The notes beneath the pieces are model-generated. The model did not search any database, was not told where the DNA came from, and saw only the letters and a program-made list of their open reading frames with translations. A stretch of 64,000 bases of DNA from the NCBI RefSeq assembly GCF_000372725.1, contig NW_005201014.1, positions 220,029 to 284,028 of the forward strand. The letters are read 5' to 3'. Source of the stretch: Emiliania huxleyi CCMP1516. Its lineage: Eukaryota; Haptophyta; Isochrysidales; Noelaerhabdaceae. Position 1 is the stretch's first letter. Every line of letters begins with the position of its first letter. Positions 41,897 through 51,566 of the stretch are shown piece after piece. A program made the translations under genes and the position numbers.

Positions 41897-42271
41897 TAGA
41901 GCTGTTTAACATTAACTTTGGGCCTAACAGTTGCGCTAGTGTTGGCTGAAATCCTTAACGTTGTTCAAGTGTTCACCCCAGCCCATGCTGTTACTGGTTG
42001 TTACTGTTGTTACTGTTGTTCAGCGGTCAGCAAGCAGAAAATGCCAAAAAACCCCGGGTAAAACCCGAAAATACCCGGATTTTTCCGGGTATTTTCGGGT
42101 ATTACCCGCACTGAACGCTCTCTGGAGATCGTCGTGGGTCACTGCCAGGCCTTCCTTATTGTTGTTCAGCCGGCCTAACGTTAGCTACTGTTGTTGGGGA
42201 GCCCCACTGTTGTTCTGTTGTTACTGTTAACACTAGCAACACTGTTCAGCTCCCAACGTTAAACAGCTCTA
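41897..42271. mobile_element. hAT-like MITE, 375 bp, GGGAGGAG duplication
   Basis: The ends TAGAGCTGTTTAACATTAAC and the inverse (GTTAAACAGCTCTA) are flanked by perfect 8-bp GGGAGGAG (41889-41896, 42272-42279). The centre holds a long palindrome around AAATACCCGGATTTTTCCGG. TAGAG ends plus an 8-bp duplication fit hAT. Confidence 0.85.
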
Positions 42272-42445
42272 GGGAGGAGAGCCTATCGCGGCTTTGCCTT
42301 TACCTTAGAGAGATCGTGTTAGCCGCGGTGGGGGCCGATTTTTCGCGAGTTTTGGGATCCCTAGAGCTAGACCCCCTAGACGGCAAGGAGCCCGAGCACA
42401 GCCTTTTCTTTGCGAAAAGAAAGATCGAAAACCTCCCCTCCGTTC

Positions 42446-44226
42446 TCATGCCGTGTCGCGCGCCTCGGCGAGGAGCGACCGGATCCGCTGCTCGACGCCG
42501 TCGATGTCTCCGCCCACCACGGGAAGGTCCTCCTCCTCCGCGTCGCGGAAGAACTTGAAGGTTGGGAACGAGTCCACCTGGAGGCCACAGCACGAGGGGC
42601 TGGGTGGATGCCTGCGGAGACAGTGTGCCCATCTTTCTTTGTGAACCGGGACGCCCCTCGGAGCTCTCTGCGGTATGCTCCCCCCATCTCGTGAGGCGCG
42701 TCCGCGTTGTTCGTCACCTGGTGGTCCCCCATCAGCTGCGGCGTCATCTCCGCGTCGAGCCGCGCAAACGTGACGCCAGCGAACTCCGGCTTGAGCGAGA
42801 GCGCGGCGAAGAGCGGCTTGACGGCGGCGCACGGGCCGCACCACGGCGCGCCAAAGTCGGCGACGAGCAGCCCGCCTGCAGGGACAGGCACGCGATGGCG
42901 CGGGGAAGGCTCGCTGCAGTGCGCACAAGGTGGCGCGACCAGGCAGCCCGCCCCCAGAGGCAGCAGGTCGTATCGCTCCACCTCGGCTACTTCTCGGCTA
43001 TCTCGCGCCCCCCGGGGCCATCAGCAAGTCGTACCACGCCTCGGCGCTCTCCACCGCCACCACCCGCCCCTCGCCCGCGCCTCCGCCCGCCGCCGCCTCC
43101 GCCTCCTTGCGCAGCTCTGCCAGCTGGGCCGTCAGCGCCTCGACCGCCGCCGGCCCGCCGCCGAGGGCGCTCTCCACGCGCGCCGCGTTGTCGCCGTGCG
43201 CGAGCAGCTCGGGCACCTGCCTCGCCGCCAGAGGTGAGAGGCGCGTGCTACTTTCGCCACGCCGCGTGCGAGAACCAGCAGGGTGTGCATGCGGCGTCGC
43301 GCCCTGCCGGCAGAACCGTGTGTGCCGTCCCGCATCTAGCGCCAAAGCACGTGCGGCGCGCGCAGCTCTGCCGCAACCGTCTCCAGCAGCGGCGCGGGCA
43401 GCGCCCGGCACGCCGCAGGCAGCGCGCCGGAGAAGCGGGTTGGCCAGCCAGCCTCCCGATACTGCGCGGCGGTCAGTGCGTGGCGGAGGTGCGCCGAGCC
43501 GCGTCGCAGCTCGGTCGCCGCGTCGGCGGTGGCCGGCAAGACAAACTCCTCTGCGCCCCCGCCGCCGATGCTGCACACACCGCCCTCGCACACCGGCTGC
43601 GCTGCCGCCCGCTCGAAGCCGAGGGCGGCGAGCGCGTCCGCCGCGGCGGGCAGGCTGGCGAGGCCGCGCTGGAAGGCCTGTCGGCAGATGGTAGAGGTGT
43701 GAAGAGACGGCCGCTTCATGCGTCCACGGCAGGGGCTGTGGCGAGGTTGCAGCTTGAGCGCCTTGGCGGACGAGCGGATGGTGCGGAACTTGGCGTTGTC
43801 CGGATCGGCGAGAGCGTTGTCGCAGTACCGCAGCAGGAGCGACACGCATCGCGCAAAGGCCGCGTCCGAGCCGCTCTGCCGCTGCAGCCCGTCCAGGGCA
43901 GCGGAGAGCGCCGCTGGCGGCGGCTCTTCCCTCGGCGGCGGCTCCGCCTGGGGCGGCCGCGCCTCGTACCACGGCGCCGCTGCGTCGCGGGAAGACGCTG
44001 CGGCCGGCGTCGCGAAGGCTCTCTCGATGTAGTCAAGAGCCGCCTTCGATGACGATGCCGCGAGCGCTTCAATGACGATGCCGGCGGGACGGTGAGCGGC
44101 GGTGAGCGGCAGCACGCGCGGACCAGCGTGTTCGCGCGGACCAGCGGAGGCCGGCAGCGGCAGAGAGCTGCCGATGGGCGGCGCGGGCAGCGAGCCGACC
44201 AGGCCGAGCAATAGAAGGAGGTCCAT
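42446..44226 (-). CDS. Secreted PUB-domain plus thioredoxin protein, five exons
   Basis: Model: 44226-43762, 43677-43351, 43216-43009, 42875-42718, 42577-42446 (429 aa). A signal peptide (MDLLLLLGLVGSLPAPPIG) is followed by a PUB-like domain: LQRQSGSDAAFARCVSLLLR-YCDNALADPDNAKFRTIRSS then AKAFQRGLASLPAAADALAA-LGFE, the second part readable only after splicing. A region PHVPELLAHGDNAARVESAL may be a degenerate helical repeat. The C-terminal thioredoxin fold reads VADFGAPWCGPCAAVKPLFA, with active site WCGPC, then FARLDAEMTPQLMGDHQ|VDSFPTFKFF with the cis-Pro. PUB domains dock on p97/VCP or PNGase partners, while WCGPC gives dithiol exchange. A lumenal or plastid-periplastid location is possible. 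Introns: GC, GT, GC, GT. Confidence 0.8.
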
Positions 44227-44469
44227 GTGGTTGGGTGGGGGCGGTGGACCCCGGCCAGGCTCGCCTCCACACCACAGCCTTCCAGGCCTCAGCTACGCCT
44301 TGGGTTTCAAACACCCCGCGGCCAGCACACAGGCTCGACGGAGTTGCGCCGACAGGCGAAAGAAGCCGCGAGAACAAGGGACCGGCAGGCGGCGGCGTCG
44401 CAGGACGGGGCAGAAGAGAACAACGCGACAGAGGAGGAAGTGACAAGGGAGAGAACGACGAGGGTGGGA

Positions 44470-44705
44470 CGACCGCGTGGTGGCATGAAGGTTGCAGCGA
44501 GAATCAGCGAGAGACTGCGAAGAGAGATAGGAAGAGGCAGACTCCCTAGGGTGGGCGACGGATAGCGCACCACACACCTCTCCTTAAAATCCCTGTGTGG
44601 TGGCGGCGTGCCGTCCTCCCATCCCTCCCTTGGGTTGTCTGTTTTCTTTCTTTCTTTACACAGGTGCGAACTGGCGCGTGCTAGTACTATCACCGGCACA
44701 CCAGC
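44470..44705 (-). repeat. Dispersed repeat family B, copy 1
   Basis: On the minus strand: GTAAAGAAAGAAAGAAAACAG, CCAAGGGAGGGATGGGAGGA, CGGCACGCCGCCACCACACA and GGGATTTTAAGGAGAGG. The head, TAGCACGCGCCAGTTCGCAC, is a diverged form of the family A head. It matches 50765-51090 on the plus strand in the same order. Confidence 0.85.
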
Positions 44706-45229
44706 AGCCTCAGCTGCGCGTTGGGTTTCTTGCCGTCGTCCCTGGCTGTGGGCAGGGGCCCGCCCCGCACACAGCGGGTCCCCAAGGGTGAATCAGCTTC
44801 GAAAATCCCGCCGCCTCGCCGCTACCTCGCCCGCTCGCGCCCGACTTTCCACCTCCTCGTGACCCAACCCGCCACCCCCCTCGCCCGTCACGCCGTCACC
44901 CTCCCGCCGCCTCGCCGCTACCTCGCCCGCTCGCGCCCGACTTTCTACCTCCTCGTGAAACACCCCGCCACGTCAGTCACCCTCCCGCCGCCCCGCTGCT
45001 CGCTTGCCCGCTCTGCCCAGCCGACCGACGCCCCGCCATCCGTTGCCGTTAGTTATGCCGCCGCTCCTTACTGTCCGCCGTGCCGTCGTTCTTTACCATA
45101 CCGCGCCGCCTTTCCATACTTCCTGCTTCGACGGGGTTTGTGTTGAGGAGTGACCCGTGCCGCCGTGTGCCCCGCAGCGGCCTCGCTGGGCCAGAAAGTC
45201 GGCCCCGAGTGCCAGCAGCAGCCTCATTG

Positions 45230-45420
45230 AGCCAGAACGTCGGCTCGCGAGGTGTGGGTGCTAGTATGAGCCCGATCCGTCGCAGTGCTCTTGCAGAGGC
45301 GGTTAGTGGTGCACTAACCCCGAGAAACCCGTCGGGTCACTCCTCATCGCAAACCCTGTCAGCAGTCCTCCTCCAGGAATGTACGTAAGAGCCACATACA
45401 TTGAGAGAGAGAGAGAGACA
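45230..45420 (+). repeat. Dispersed repeat C, copy upstream of the MORN gene
   Basis: Shares CGCGAGGTG...TATGAG..CGATCC.TCGCAGT, CTCCTCATCGCAAA.CCTGTC and GGAATGTACGT.AGAGCCACA, ending in GAGAGAG, with 61033-61290. In both places it lies 100-200 bp before a gene. The stretch 44706-45229 contains CCGCCTCGCCGCTACCTCGC twice and no recognised gene. Confidence 0.8.
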
Positions 45421-45533
45421 TTGAAATAACCAAATCACTCCCACTCGGGAGATCTGCTCTACCCCTCCCCTCCCGAGGCAGAGCTGCGCAGTGCTCTCGG
45501 GGCGTTTGAGAACCCGCGTTACGAGGAGGGCCG

Positions 45534-46726
45534 GTGGCGCGTGCGCTTCCCAACACACGCGGCGGCGGGGGCGGCGGTCGTGGCAGCCACGGCAGCAGTG
45601 CGCTGCCGGGCGCCATCGCTGCCTTCCTCTTCTACAACGGCCGCCCCCTTACCCCGCTCGCGGGTGCGCTGTGGTTGACCGCCGCCATCACCACCACGCT
45701 ATTGCAATACAGCGACTGCTTCAGCGCCACGCCCCTCTCCGCTGGCAGGTGGACGACTTTTGAGAGCGCCGTGAGCACCGAAGCGCTCGCGCAACTCGCA
45801 TACTACCCAGGGCTGGGCAAGCTGCTGGAAGAGCGGCTGCCGCCCAAGGTCATCGAGATCGACGGCGAGGGGCCCCGTGTGGCAGAGATGGAGGACCGCG
45901 CCGACGAGGGGATGGGGCCGCGTAACAAGCGCGTGATCGCCGCGATCCAGGAGGCCGCCTTCACGGGCAAGGGTGACAAGCCGGTGGTCGTCCAGCTGTA
46001 CCGTGACTATGCTGTCAAGGTGCAGAACGCGCTGGCTGGCTCGGGCGAGAGGTCGAAGGGGGAGTACGAGGGCGAGCGCAACGCGGCGGGAGAGAGGGAG
46101 GGGCGCGGCGTCATGCGGCGCGCCAACGGCGACGTCTACGACGGCGAGTGGAAGGCGGGTAAGCGGGGGGGGCGCGGCATCATGCGGTACGCTAACGGCA
46201 ACGTCTACGACGGCGAGTGGAAGACAGGCTTGGTCGAGGGGCGCGGCGTCTACCGGTACGCCAACGGCAACGTCTACGACGGTGAGTGGAAGGCGGGTAA
46301 GAAGGAGGGGCGCGGCGTCTACCCTTTCGCCGAGGGCGACGTCTACGAGGGCGAGTGGAAGGCGGATAAGGAGGAGGGGCGCGGCGTCTCCGGTGCGCCA
46401 ACGGCGACATCTACGACGGCGAGTTCAAGGCGGGTAACAGGGAGGGGCGCGGCGTCGTCCGGTTCGCCGACGGCAACGTCTACGACGGCGAGTACAAGGC
46501 GGATGAGAGGGAGGGGCGCGGCGTTTTCCGTTGCGCCAGCGGCAGTGTGGAGTCGGGCTTCTACAAGCAGGGTGCTGACGTCGGCGAGGGCGTCAAGTGG
46601 ATGGCAGACGGGCAGCGGGCGGTGCGGCTGCGTGACGGGGAGGAGGAGGAGATCTCGCTGGAGGAGGCGCGGCAGACCGCCGAGCGGCTCGGCCTCCCCA
46701 TCCCGTCCCCGCTGCCTGGCGCGTGA
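45534..46726 (+). CDS. MORN-repeat protein with a one-base frameshift
   Basis: The first frame has a hydrophobic segment (LTPLAGALWLTAAITTTLLQY) and a helical region (MGPRNKRVIAAIQEAAFTGK). Then come MORN repeats of 23 residues: GRGVMRRANGDVYDGEWKAG, GRGIMRYANGNVYDGEWKTG, GRGVYRYANGNVYDGEWKAG. At 46387-46393 the expected TCTACCGG is TCTCCGG. One missing base shifts the frame, and the repeats resume in another frame as CANGDIYDGEFKAG, GRGVVRFADGNVYDGEYKAD and GRGVFRCASGSVESGFYKQG, to a stop at 46726. This may be a sequencing error or a young lesion. The true start is unclear: only GTG opens the frame, and a different frame just upstream (LGAFENPRYEEGRWRVRFPT) looks like a preceding exon. MORN proteins commonly link membranes and cytoskeleton. 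Confidence 0.72.
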
Positions 46727-47616
46727 GAGTGAGACATCACTCCGACCGGCGGAGGGCAGGCGGCGCTTCGGGAGGCGGCGACGGCAGCGGATGACAGTGC
46801 TTGGCGGAGTCGTGACGCACTGCGGGTCACCTCACACCCGCCGCGTTCTCGCACGAGGGGGCTGATTGAGCCCCGCGACACCACCTGGTCCAGTCGCTCG
46901 CCAGACTCTGAGAGAAGTGCCTGAGTGCCCAACACCAGAATGTTTCTCTTTCCCGAGAACGCGGAGCCAAAAGAAAATTCGCGACGTCCCTCACGCACGC
47001 GGTGTAACCTACACGCTACAAAGGCGCGGGGCGCCCTACTACACTGTGTGTGTGTGTGGTGGTGGTGGTGGTGGTGTGGGGGGGGAGCCCGAGAGCGATA
47101 TGCCATGCGTGTGTCCGCCTTGTGTTGTTTCATAACATCGAAGGCTGTGTGTGTGTGTGTGTGTGCGTGCGTGTGAGAGTGTGTCGAGGTGTGATAGTGT
47201 CCCCACATGCTTAAACTCCTCACAGAGGCCTTGCGCGGCCAAGAGAGCAACTAAATAGCCGTGTCCGCGGCAATGGCCAATGCGTGTCGTATGTCGAGAT
47301 TCAAGATTGTGTGGACGAGCGGATCAGTATCTAGATACCAAATGACGTGTGAGTGTTAGAGTTGTTGTAGATACCGTGATTGATAAAGGCGCACAAAAAC
47401 TCTCTCTCTCTCTCTCTAAAGGCGTCGACGAGCCGGCGGCGTATTTATTCGAAAAGTGCCATGGTCCCCATTATATAGGCCAAACAATATAGGCCAAACA
47501 GGCACGAATTTCTTGTATGTGCCCGCTCTGGCGCCTAAGCGCCATTTCTTTCTTCAGCTCAAAACTCGCGATCTACAGCGAAAGGCAGCTGAAGCAAGGG
47601 CCCTTGTTGTCCCGCA
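46727..47616. other. Intergenic with (TG)n tracts
   Basis: 47043-47080 is TG/GGT-rich, and 47143-47178 is (GT)n with GCGT ends. 47401-47418 is (CT)n. No gene seen. It includes the promoter side of the intronless CHAT gene. Confidence 0.6.
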
Positions 47617-50600
47617 ATGGTGCCGACCCAAGGCGAGCTGGGGTGGCCGGACGGCGGAGGTGGTGTCCGAAAGGACGTGGTCATCACTGCCGTGGCGCAC
47701 GGCTTACCCAACGTGCTCGACGAAGCCGCAGAGATCAAGGAGGCCTTTGGCGAGCGAGCCAAGCTGCTCCAAGACTGCAGCGTCGATGCGCTCGACGAGG
47801 CGCTTCAGGACTGCACCGTCTGGTTCTTTGCCGGTCACGGCGCGAGTCTTCAAGACGAGCGCGTGCTAGCCTTTGCGAGCGCGGATGGCGAGTATGAGTC
47901 GATTTCGATCGACGCGCTGGCCGAGCTCGTTTGGCCGCACGTGACTCGCGGCTTGGGGCTCGTGGTGCTGACGGGCTGCTGCACGTCCCAACTTGCGATA
48001 GCGCTGCGCGACCTGGCGAGTGTTCCGTGTGTCGTCTGCTGGGAGACCCTCGTCGCCGATGAGGCCGCGCGTGCCTTCGGCAGGGAGCTGGCTTGCAAGC
48101 TGAGCTCCGATGTCGACATCGAGTTGGCCTTCTCTGCCGCCCGCACGGCGGTGACCTGCCTGACCGAGCAGGGCAACCTTAACGGGTGCGCGGGGCAGGT
48201 ACAAAAGTTTGAGCTTGCCGATCCGCGCGACGCGTCCAGGGTCCACCAGGGGAGGCCCAACCGCCACCGCCTGATCGTTGCGAACGGGAGGGGGCGCTTC
48301 GCTGCAGGCGTGCCTCGAGTGCTCGGCCTCGACCGGCCTGCGCTCGCGGCTGTCCCGCTCGACGCACCTCTAGCCTCGGAGACACACGCGCGGGAGATCG
48401 ATCTCGGGCGGGTTCGCTCCCAACTCCGTGATGGCAGCGCAATCGTCAGCCTATGTGGCCAGGGTGGCGTCGGCAAGACGCTGCTCGCAGCGGATGTCGT
48501 GCATGACGCCGACTGCCGCCGCCAGTTTGCCGACGGCGTGATCTGGCTGCACGTGGGGCAGCGAGGCAGCGACCGGCTCGACAGCCTGATGGGGCGCGTG
48601 ATAGCCGACGTGCAGACGCGGCTGCTCGGGCCGCGCTTCGATTCTCGGCCGCCTCCCTCAGACTGGAAGCGCGCAAAAGAGTGGCTCGCCAACACGCTCC
48701 GCTCTCGGCGGCTGCGCTGCCTGCTGGTCCTCGATGACGTGTGGTCCTCCGAGGTGGCCACGGTCTTCGCGGGTGTCGAGTCGATCGCGCTTCTCATAAC
48801 GACGAGACAGTGCGAGGTTGCGGAGAGCGCGGCGCTGCTGATGCCCGGCTCATGCGCGCCGCCGATTCACATCGATTGCGTCGAGCCGCGCAGCCAGATG
48901 GCCAAGGAGATCTTCGCAACCGCCGCCAAGCTCGCCGTTTTGGATGTGCCCAGCTCTGCCGACGAGGTGCTCGACGCCTGCGCTGGGCTGCCAATGGCGC
49001 TGGCGATGGCGGGGGCGATGTGCGCCAGCCAGCCGAGCAGCAGCGAGGCGTGCTCAAAGCTAGCCGCTGACCACCGCGAGGCGAGGCTCGCCGAGCGGCT
49101 GCTGCAAGGGCCGTTCTACGCCGCTGACAAGCACGCGGACGCGCACCACCAGTCTTTGAGCGCAGTGATCAGCCTGTCGGTCACCCGCTTGCCGCCGAAG
49201 GCGCAGGCGCTCTTTCCAGCGCTCGCGCTGACGCCGCAGAGGCTGCCCCTCGAGCGCAGCCTGCTCGCACAGCTGTGGGACCTAGACAGCAGCGAGACGG
49301 AGAGCGTGGTTGAAGAGCTGCGGTCGCACTCTCTCCTCAGCAGCCGCGCCGACGGCAGCTGTCTGCTGCATGACCTCACGCACGCCTACTTGCAGCAGCG
49401 AGGCCCGCCGGCATGGGCTCTCGGGCGTTTCACCACCCATCTGACCTCTGCCGGGACACTCGATCGCCTTGCCGCAGAGAGGCACGCGGCGGGGCGGCCA
49501 ATCCTCTACCAGCTGCTCGCGTGCATCCTTGAGGCTGAGCGGATGGGCTGGCACGCGGCGCAGGGTTACACGCGTATCGGCGAGGAGGAAGAGAAGGCGG
49601 CGGCGAAGGCGGCGGAGCGAGGCGAGACGCCAACGGCGGGCGACGGCAAGCTTGTGGAGCGGCTGGAGGCCGCCTCGGACCTCTTGAAGCACCTGTCCGG
49701 CAGGGTCAATTTCGAGGGGAGCGTCAAGCTGCTGCGGCGCGCAGTGGCCATCGAGGAGCAGCTCGAGGGGACGCGCTCGGGCCAGGGCGGCCGCTCGAGG
49801 CTGCCCGGCCTGCTCAACAGCCTGGGGAGTGCGCTCCGGGTGCTGGCCGAGCAGGCGGAGCTGCTGCGAGCGGAGCTGCTCGAGGAGGCGATGCGGTCGC
49901 TCGAGCGCGGGTTGGGGATTCGGAGGATGGAGCTCGGCGGGACGGATAACACCAAGTGCGCTTCCGCAATGTCCAAGATGGCTGCCGTCCTCAAGATGCA
50001 GGTCAAGCTGGACGATGCCGCCAAGCTGCTCGAGAAGGCGGCCAAGATCGAGAAGAATGAGCTCGGTGCCGACAGCCCGACCCTGGCACTCACGCTCTAC
50101 CACCTCGGGGGCGTCCTCGAAGAGCAGGGCCGGCTGGTCGAGTCGCTCGAACAGTATCGCAATGCGGTGTTGATTGCGAAGCAGTCGCTGGGGACGGAGC
50201 ACGTCGACTATGCGCGGTACCAGGTGGGCACTGCGCGGGTGCTACAGCGGATGGGCAAGGACGACGATGCGCTCGACTTGTACACGCGCGCGCTGCACAT
50301 CTATCAGAAGTGGTTCGGTCCAAGCCACTGCCACACCATGACTTGCCGCCAGCGGATCATCGATCTCGCCGGCGCCAGCGAGTACCAGGCAGGGACCAGC
50401 CCCCGCGCTGAGGCTTTGCCCGCTGCCGCCCAGCGCATCGCGCTCTCCCTCCAGGGCTCGCTGAGCATGCTCAGTGCGCGTGCGGGAGCCTGCTCCGTCG
50501 CCGTCAGCTGCGGCGACATGGCCGCGGTGGCAGCCTACCGCGCGGAGATTGCAAACACCCTGCAGCAGCTTCAGCTCTTTGAGGCGGCTTGTGGCTGCGG

Positions 50601-50646
50601 CGGCTCGGCCGGCAAGGATGACGACGGCGTCCCCGCGTGTGCGTAA
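47617..50646 (+). CDS. CHAT-like protease / NB-ARC / TPR receptor-like protein
   Basis: 1009 aa in one exon from ATG. Residues 20-200 form a caspase-like CHAT domain. The His motif is VWFFAGHGA (His74), and the Cys motif is LVVLTGCCTSQ (Cys121/122), followed by VPCVVCWETLVADEAARAFG and the helix IELAFSAARTAV. Residues about 265-600 are an NB-ARC STAND NTPase: P-loop GQGGVGKT (281-288), Walker B CLLVLDDVW (369-376), LLITTR sensor, GLPMALAMAG, winged-helix region LPPKAQALFPALALTP and LLHDLTHAYLQQ in the MHD position. Residues about 690-930 carry TPRs: LDDAAKLLEKAAKIEKNELG, LALTLYHLGGVLEEQGRLVE, DDALDLYTRALHIYQKWFG. By analogy, TPR sensing and NB-ARC oligomerisation would activate the protease. 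The ligand and substrate are unknown. Lack of introns in 3 kb contrasts with its neighbours. Confidence 0.88.
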   Translation: MVPTQGELGWPDGGGGVRKDVVITAVAHGLPNVLDEAAEIKEAFGERAKLLQDCSVDALDEALQDCTVWFFAGHGASLQDERVLAFASADGEYESISIDALAELVWPHVTRGLGLVVLTGCCTSQLAIALRDLASVPCVVCWETLVADEAARAFGRELACKLSSDVDIELAFSAARTAVTCLTEQGNLNGCAGQVQKFELADPRDASRVHQGRPNRHRLIVANGRGRFAAGVPRVLGLDRPALAAVPLDAPLASETHAREIDLGRVRSQLRDGSAIVSLCGQGGVGKTLLAADVVHDADCRRQFADGVIWLHVGQRGSDRLDSLMGRVIADVQTRLLGPRFDSRPPPSDWKRAKEWLANTLRSRRLRCLLVLDDVWSSEVATVFAGVESIALLITTRQCEVAESAALLMPGSCAPPIHIDCVEPRSQMAKEIFATAAKLAVLDVPSSADEVLDACAGLPMALAMAGAMCASQPSSSEACSKLAADHREARLAERLLQGPFYAADKHADAHHQSLSAVISLSVTRLPPKAQALFPALALTPQRLPLERSLLAQLWDLDSSETESVVEELRSHSLLSSRADGSCLLHDLTHAYLQQRGPPAWALGRFTTHLTSAGTLDRLAAERHAAGRPILYQLLACILEAERMGWHAAQGYTRIGEEEEKAAAKAAERGETPTAGDGKLVERLEAASDLLKHLSGRVNFEGSVKLLRRAVAIEEQLEGTRSGQGGRSRLPGLLNSLGSALRVLAEQAELLRAELLEEAMRSLERGLGIRRMELGGTDNTKCASAMSKMAAVLKMQVKLDDAAKLLEKAAKIEKNELGADSPTLALTLYHLGGVLEEQGRLVESLEQYRNAVLIAKQSLGTEHVDYARYQVGTARVLQRMGKDDDALDLYTRALHIYQKWFGPSHCHTMTCRQRIIDLAGASEYQAGTSPRAEALPAAAQRIALSLQGSLSMLSARAGACSVAVSCGDMAAVAAYRAEIANTLQQLQLFEAACGCGGSAGKDDDGVPACA

Positions 50647-50764
50647 CTGTCGCCGCGCCAGCCCGCCAGTACAGTACACAGGTGAGTGCTAGTAGTAGTG
50701 CGCGAGGGACTCCACAGTCGTGCTCCTAACTAAGCTTCTTATTTTTGAAGGCAGTTCAGTCTAA

Positions 50765-51090
50765 AATTCTTTGTTTGCACGTGTTACCGGTAGTGCCAGT
50801 GCGCGCCAGTCCCGTGCCTATAAGTGTCGTGCGAGGGAGTTTTGTCGTAAAATTCTTTCCCCCCCGCCCCGCGGTCGGTTTCTTTTCCTTGTTCTTTCCG
50901 GGTTTTGTTTTTTTTGGAAAAAAGAAATAAAGAAAACAGACACCCCAAGGGAGGGATGGGAGAACGGCACGCCGCCACCACACAGGGATTCTAAGGAGAG
51001 GAGTGTGGTGCTAGCCGACGCCCACCCTCGGGCGTCTACCACTTCCTATCTCTCTCCGCAGTTTTTAAAACTCCGTTTCTTACTGTCTAT
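50765..51090 (+). repeat. Dispersed repeats A and B fused in one copy
   Basis: Head: GTGCCAGTGCGCGCCAGTCC, GTGCGAGGGAGTTTTGTCG and TAAAATTCTT (family A). It continues without break into AAAGAAATAAAGAAAACAGA, CCCAAGGGAGGGATGGGAGA, CGGCACGCCGCCACCACACA and GATTCTAAGGAGAGGAG (family B). This copy shows A and B are parts of one element of about 300 bp, SINE-like or a truncated retroposon. Confidence 0.85.
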
Positions 51091-51104
51091 GTTCTTTTTT
51101 TGAA

Positions 51105-51566
51105 GTGACGCGTCCCAGCCCCGTCCATCGGGCCCCGTCCACTCTAAGGGAGCATGTGCATGCTCCGCCAGCACATGCGCTCGCCTCCCTCGGGATCGAA
51201 CCCGAAGTCCAGCTCCGTGGCAGCGGCGCCAGCAAGAGGGTGTATTCTGGGCGCGTAGCCGCCACCAACGAGCCGGTCGCACTTGTCTCTGCGCCGAACG
51301 ACACGTACGAGCGAGAGAACGAGGTCTTCATCCGCCTTGGCAACAACCCTCCGCACCCGTCGCTTGTGCTCGCACGTGCCGCCTGCACGGTTGGCGCCTG
51401 CACGTACTACATCGCGGACCTCCTCGTGACTTACCTCTTCGATCTGATCACCGATGGCGGTGTTCATGCATCGCCTGGGCGTGGATCGGGCGGTAAACTC
51501 CGAGTCGGCGATAGTATACTCATGACGATCGGCCGTCGATCCCGAGGAAGAAGGGTCGTCGGTTGA
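51105..51566 (+). pseudogene. Protein kinase N-lobe remnant
   Basis: The frame encodes a kinase-like N-lobe: glycine loop as RGSGASKRVYSGRV, a strand EPVALVSA where the VAxK lysine is missing, then ENEVFIRLGNNPPHPSLVLA (alphaC plus HPNI-like) and CTYYIADLLVTYLFDLI (hinge). It ends at a stop before the catalytic loop. The frame starts with GTG directly after repeat A/B, with a possible acceptor CTCTCTCCGCAG at about 51061. Likely a broken kinase copy, or the first exon of one whose remainder is not recognisable here. Confidence 0.5.

Noticed and set aside
47617-50646. Bacterial contamination for the CHAT/NB-ARC gene
   Set aside because: It is flanked without a break by eukaryotic repeats and genes, and its composition matches neighbours. 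Ancient transfer stays possible.
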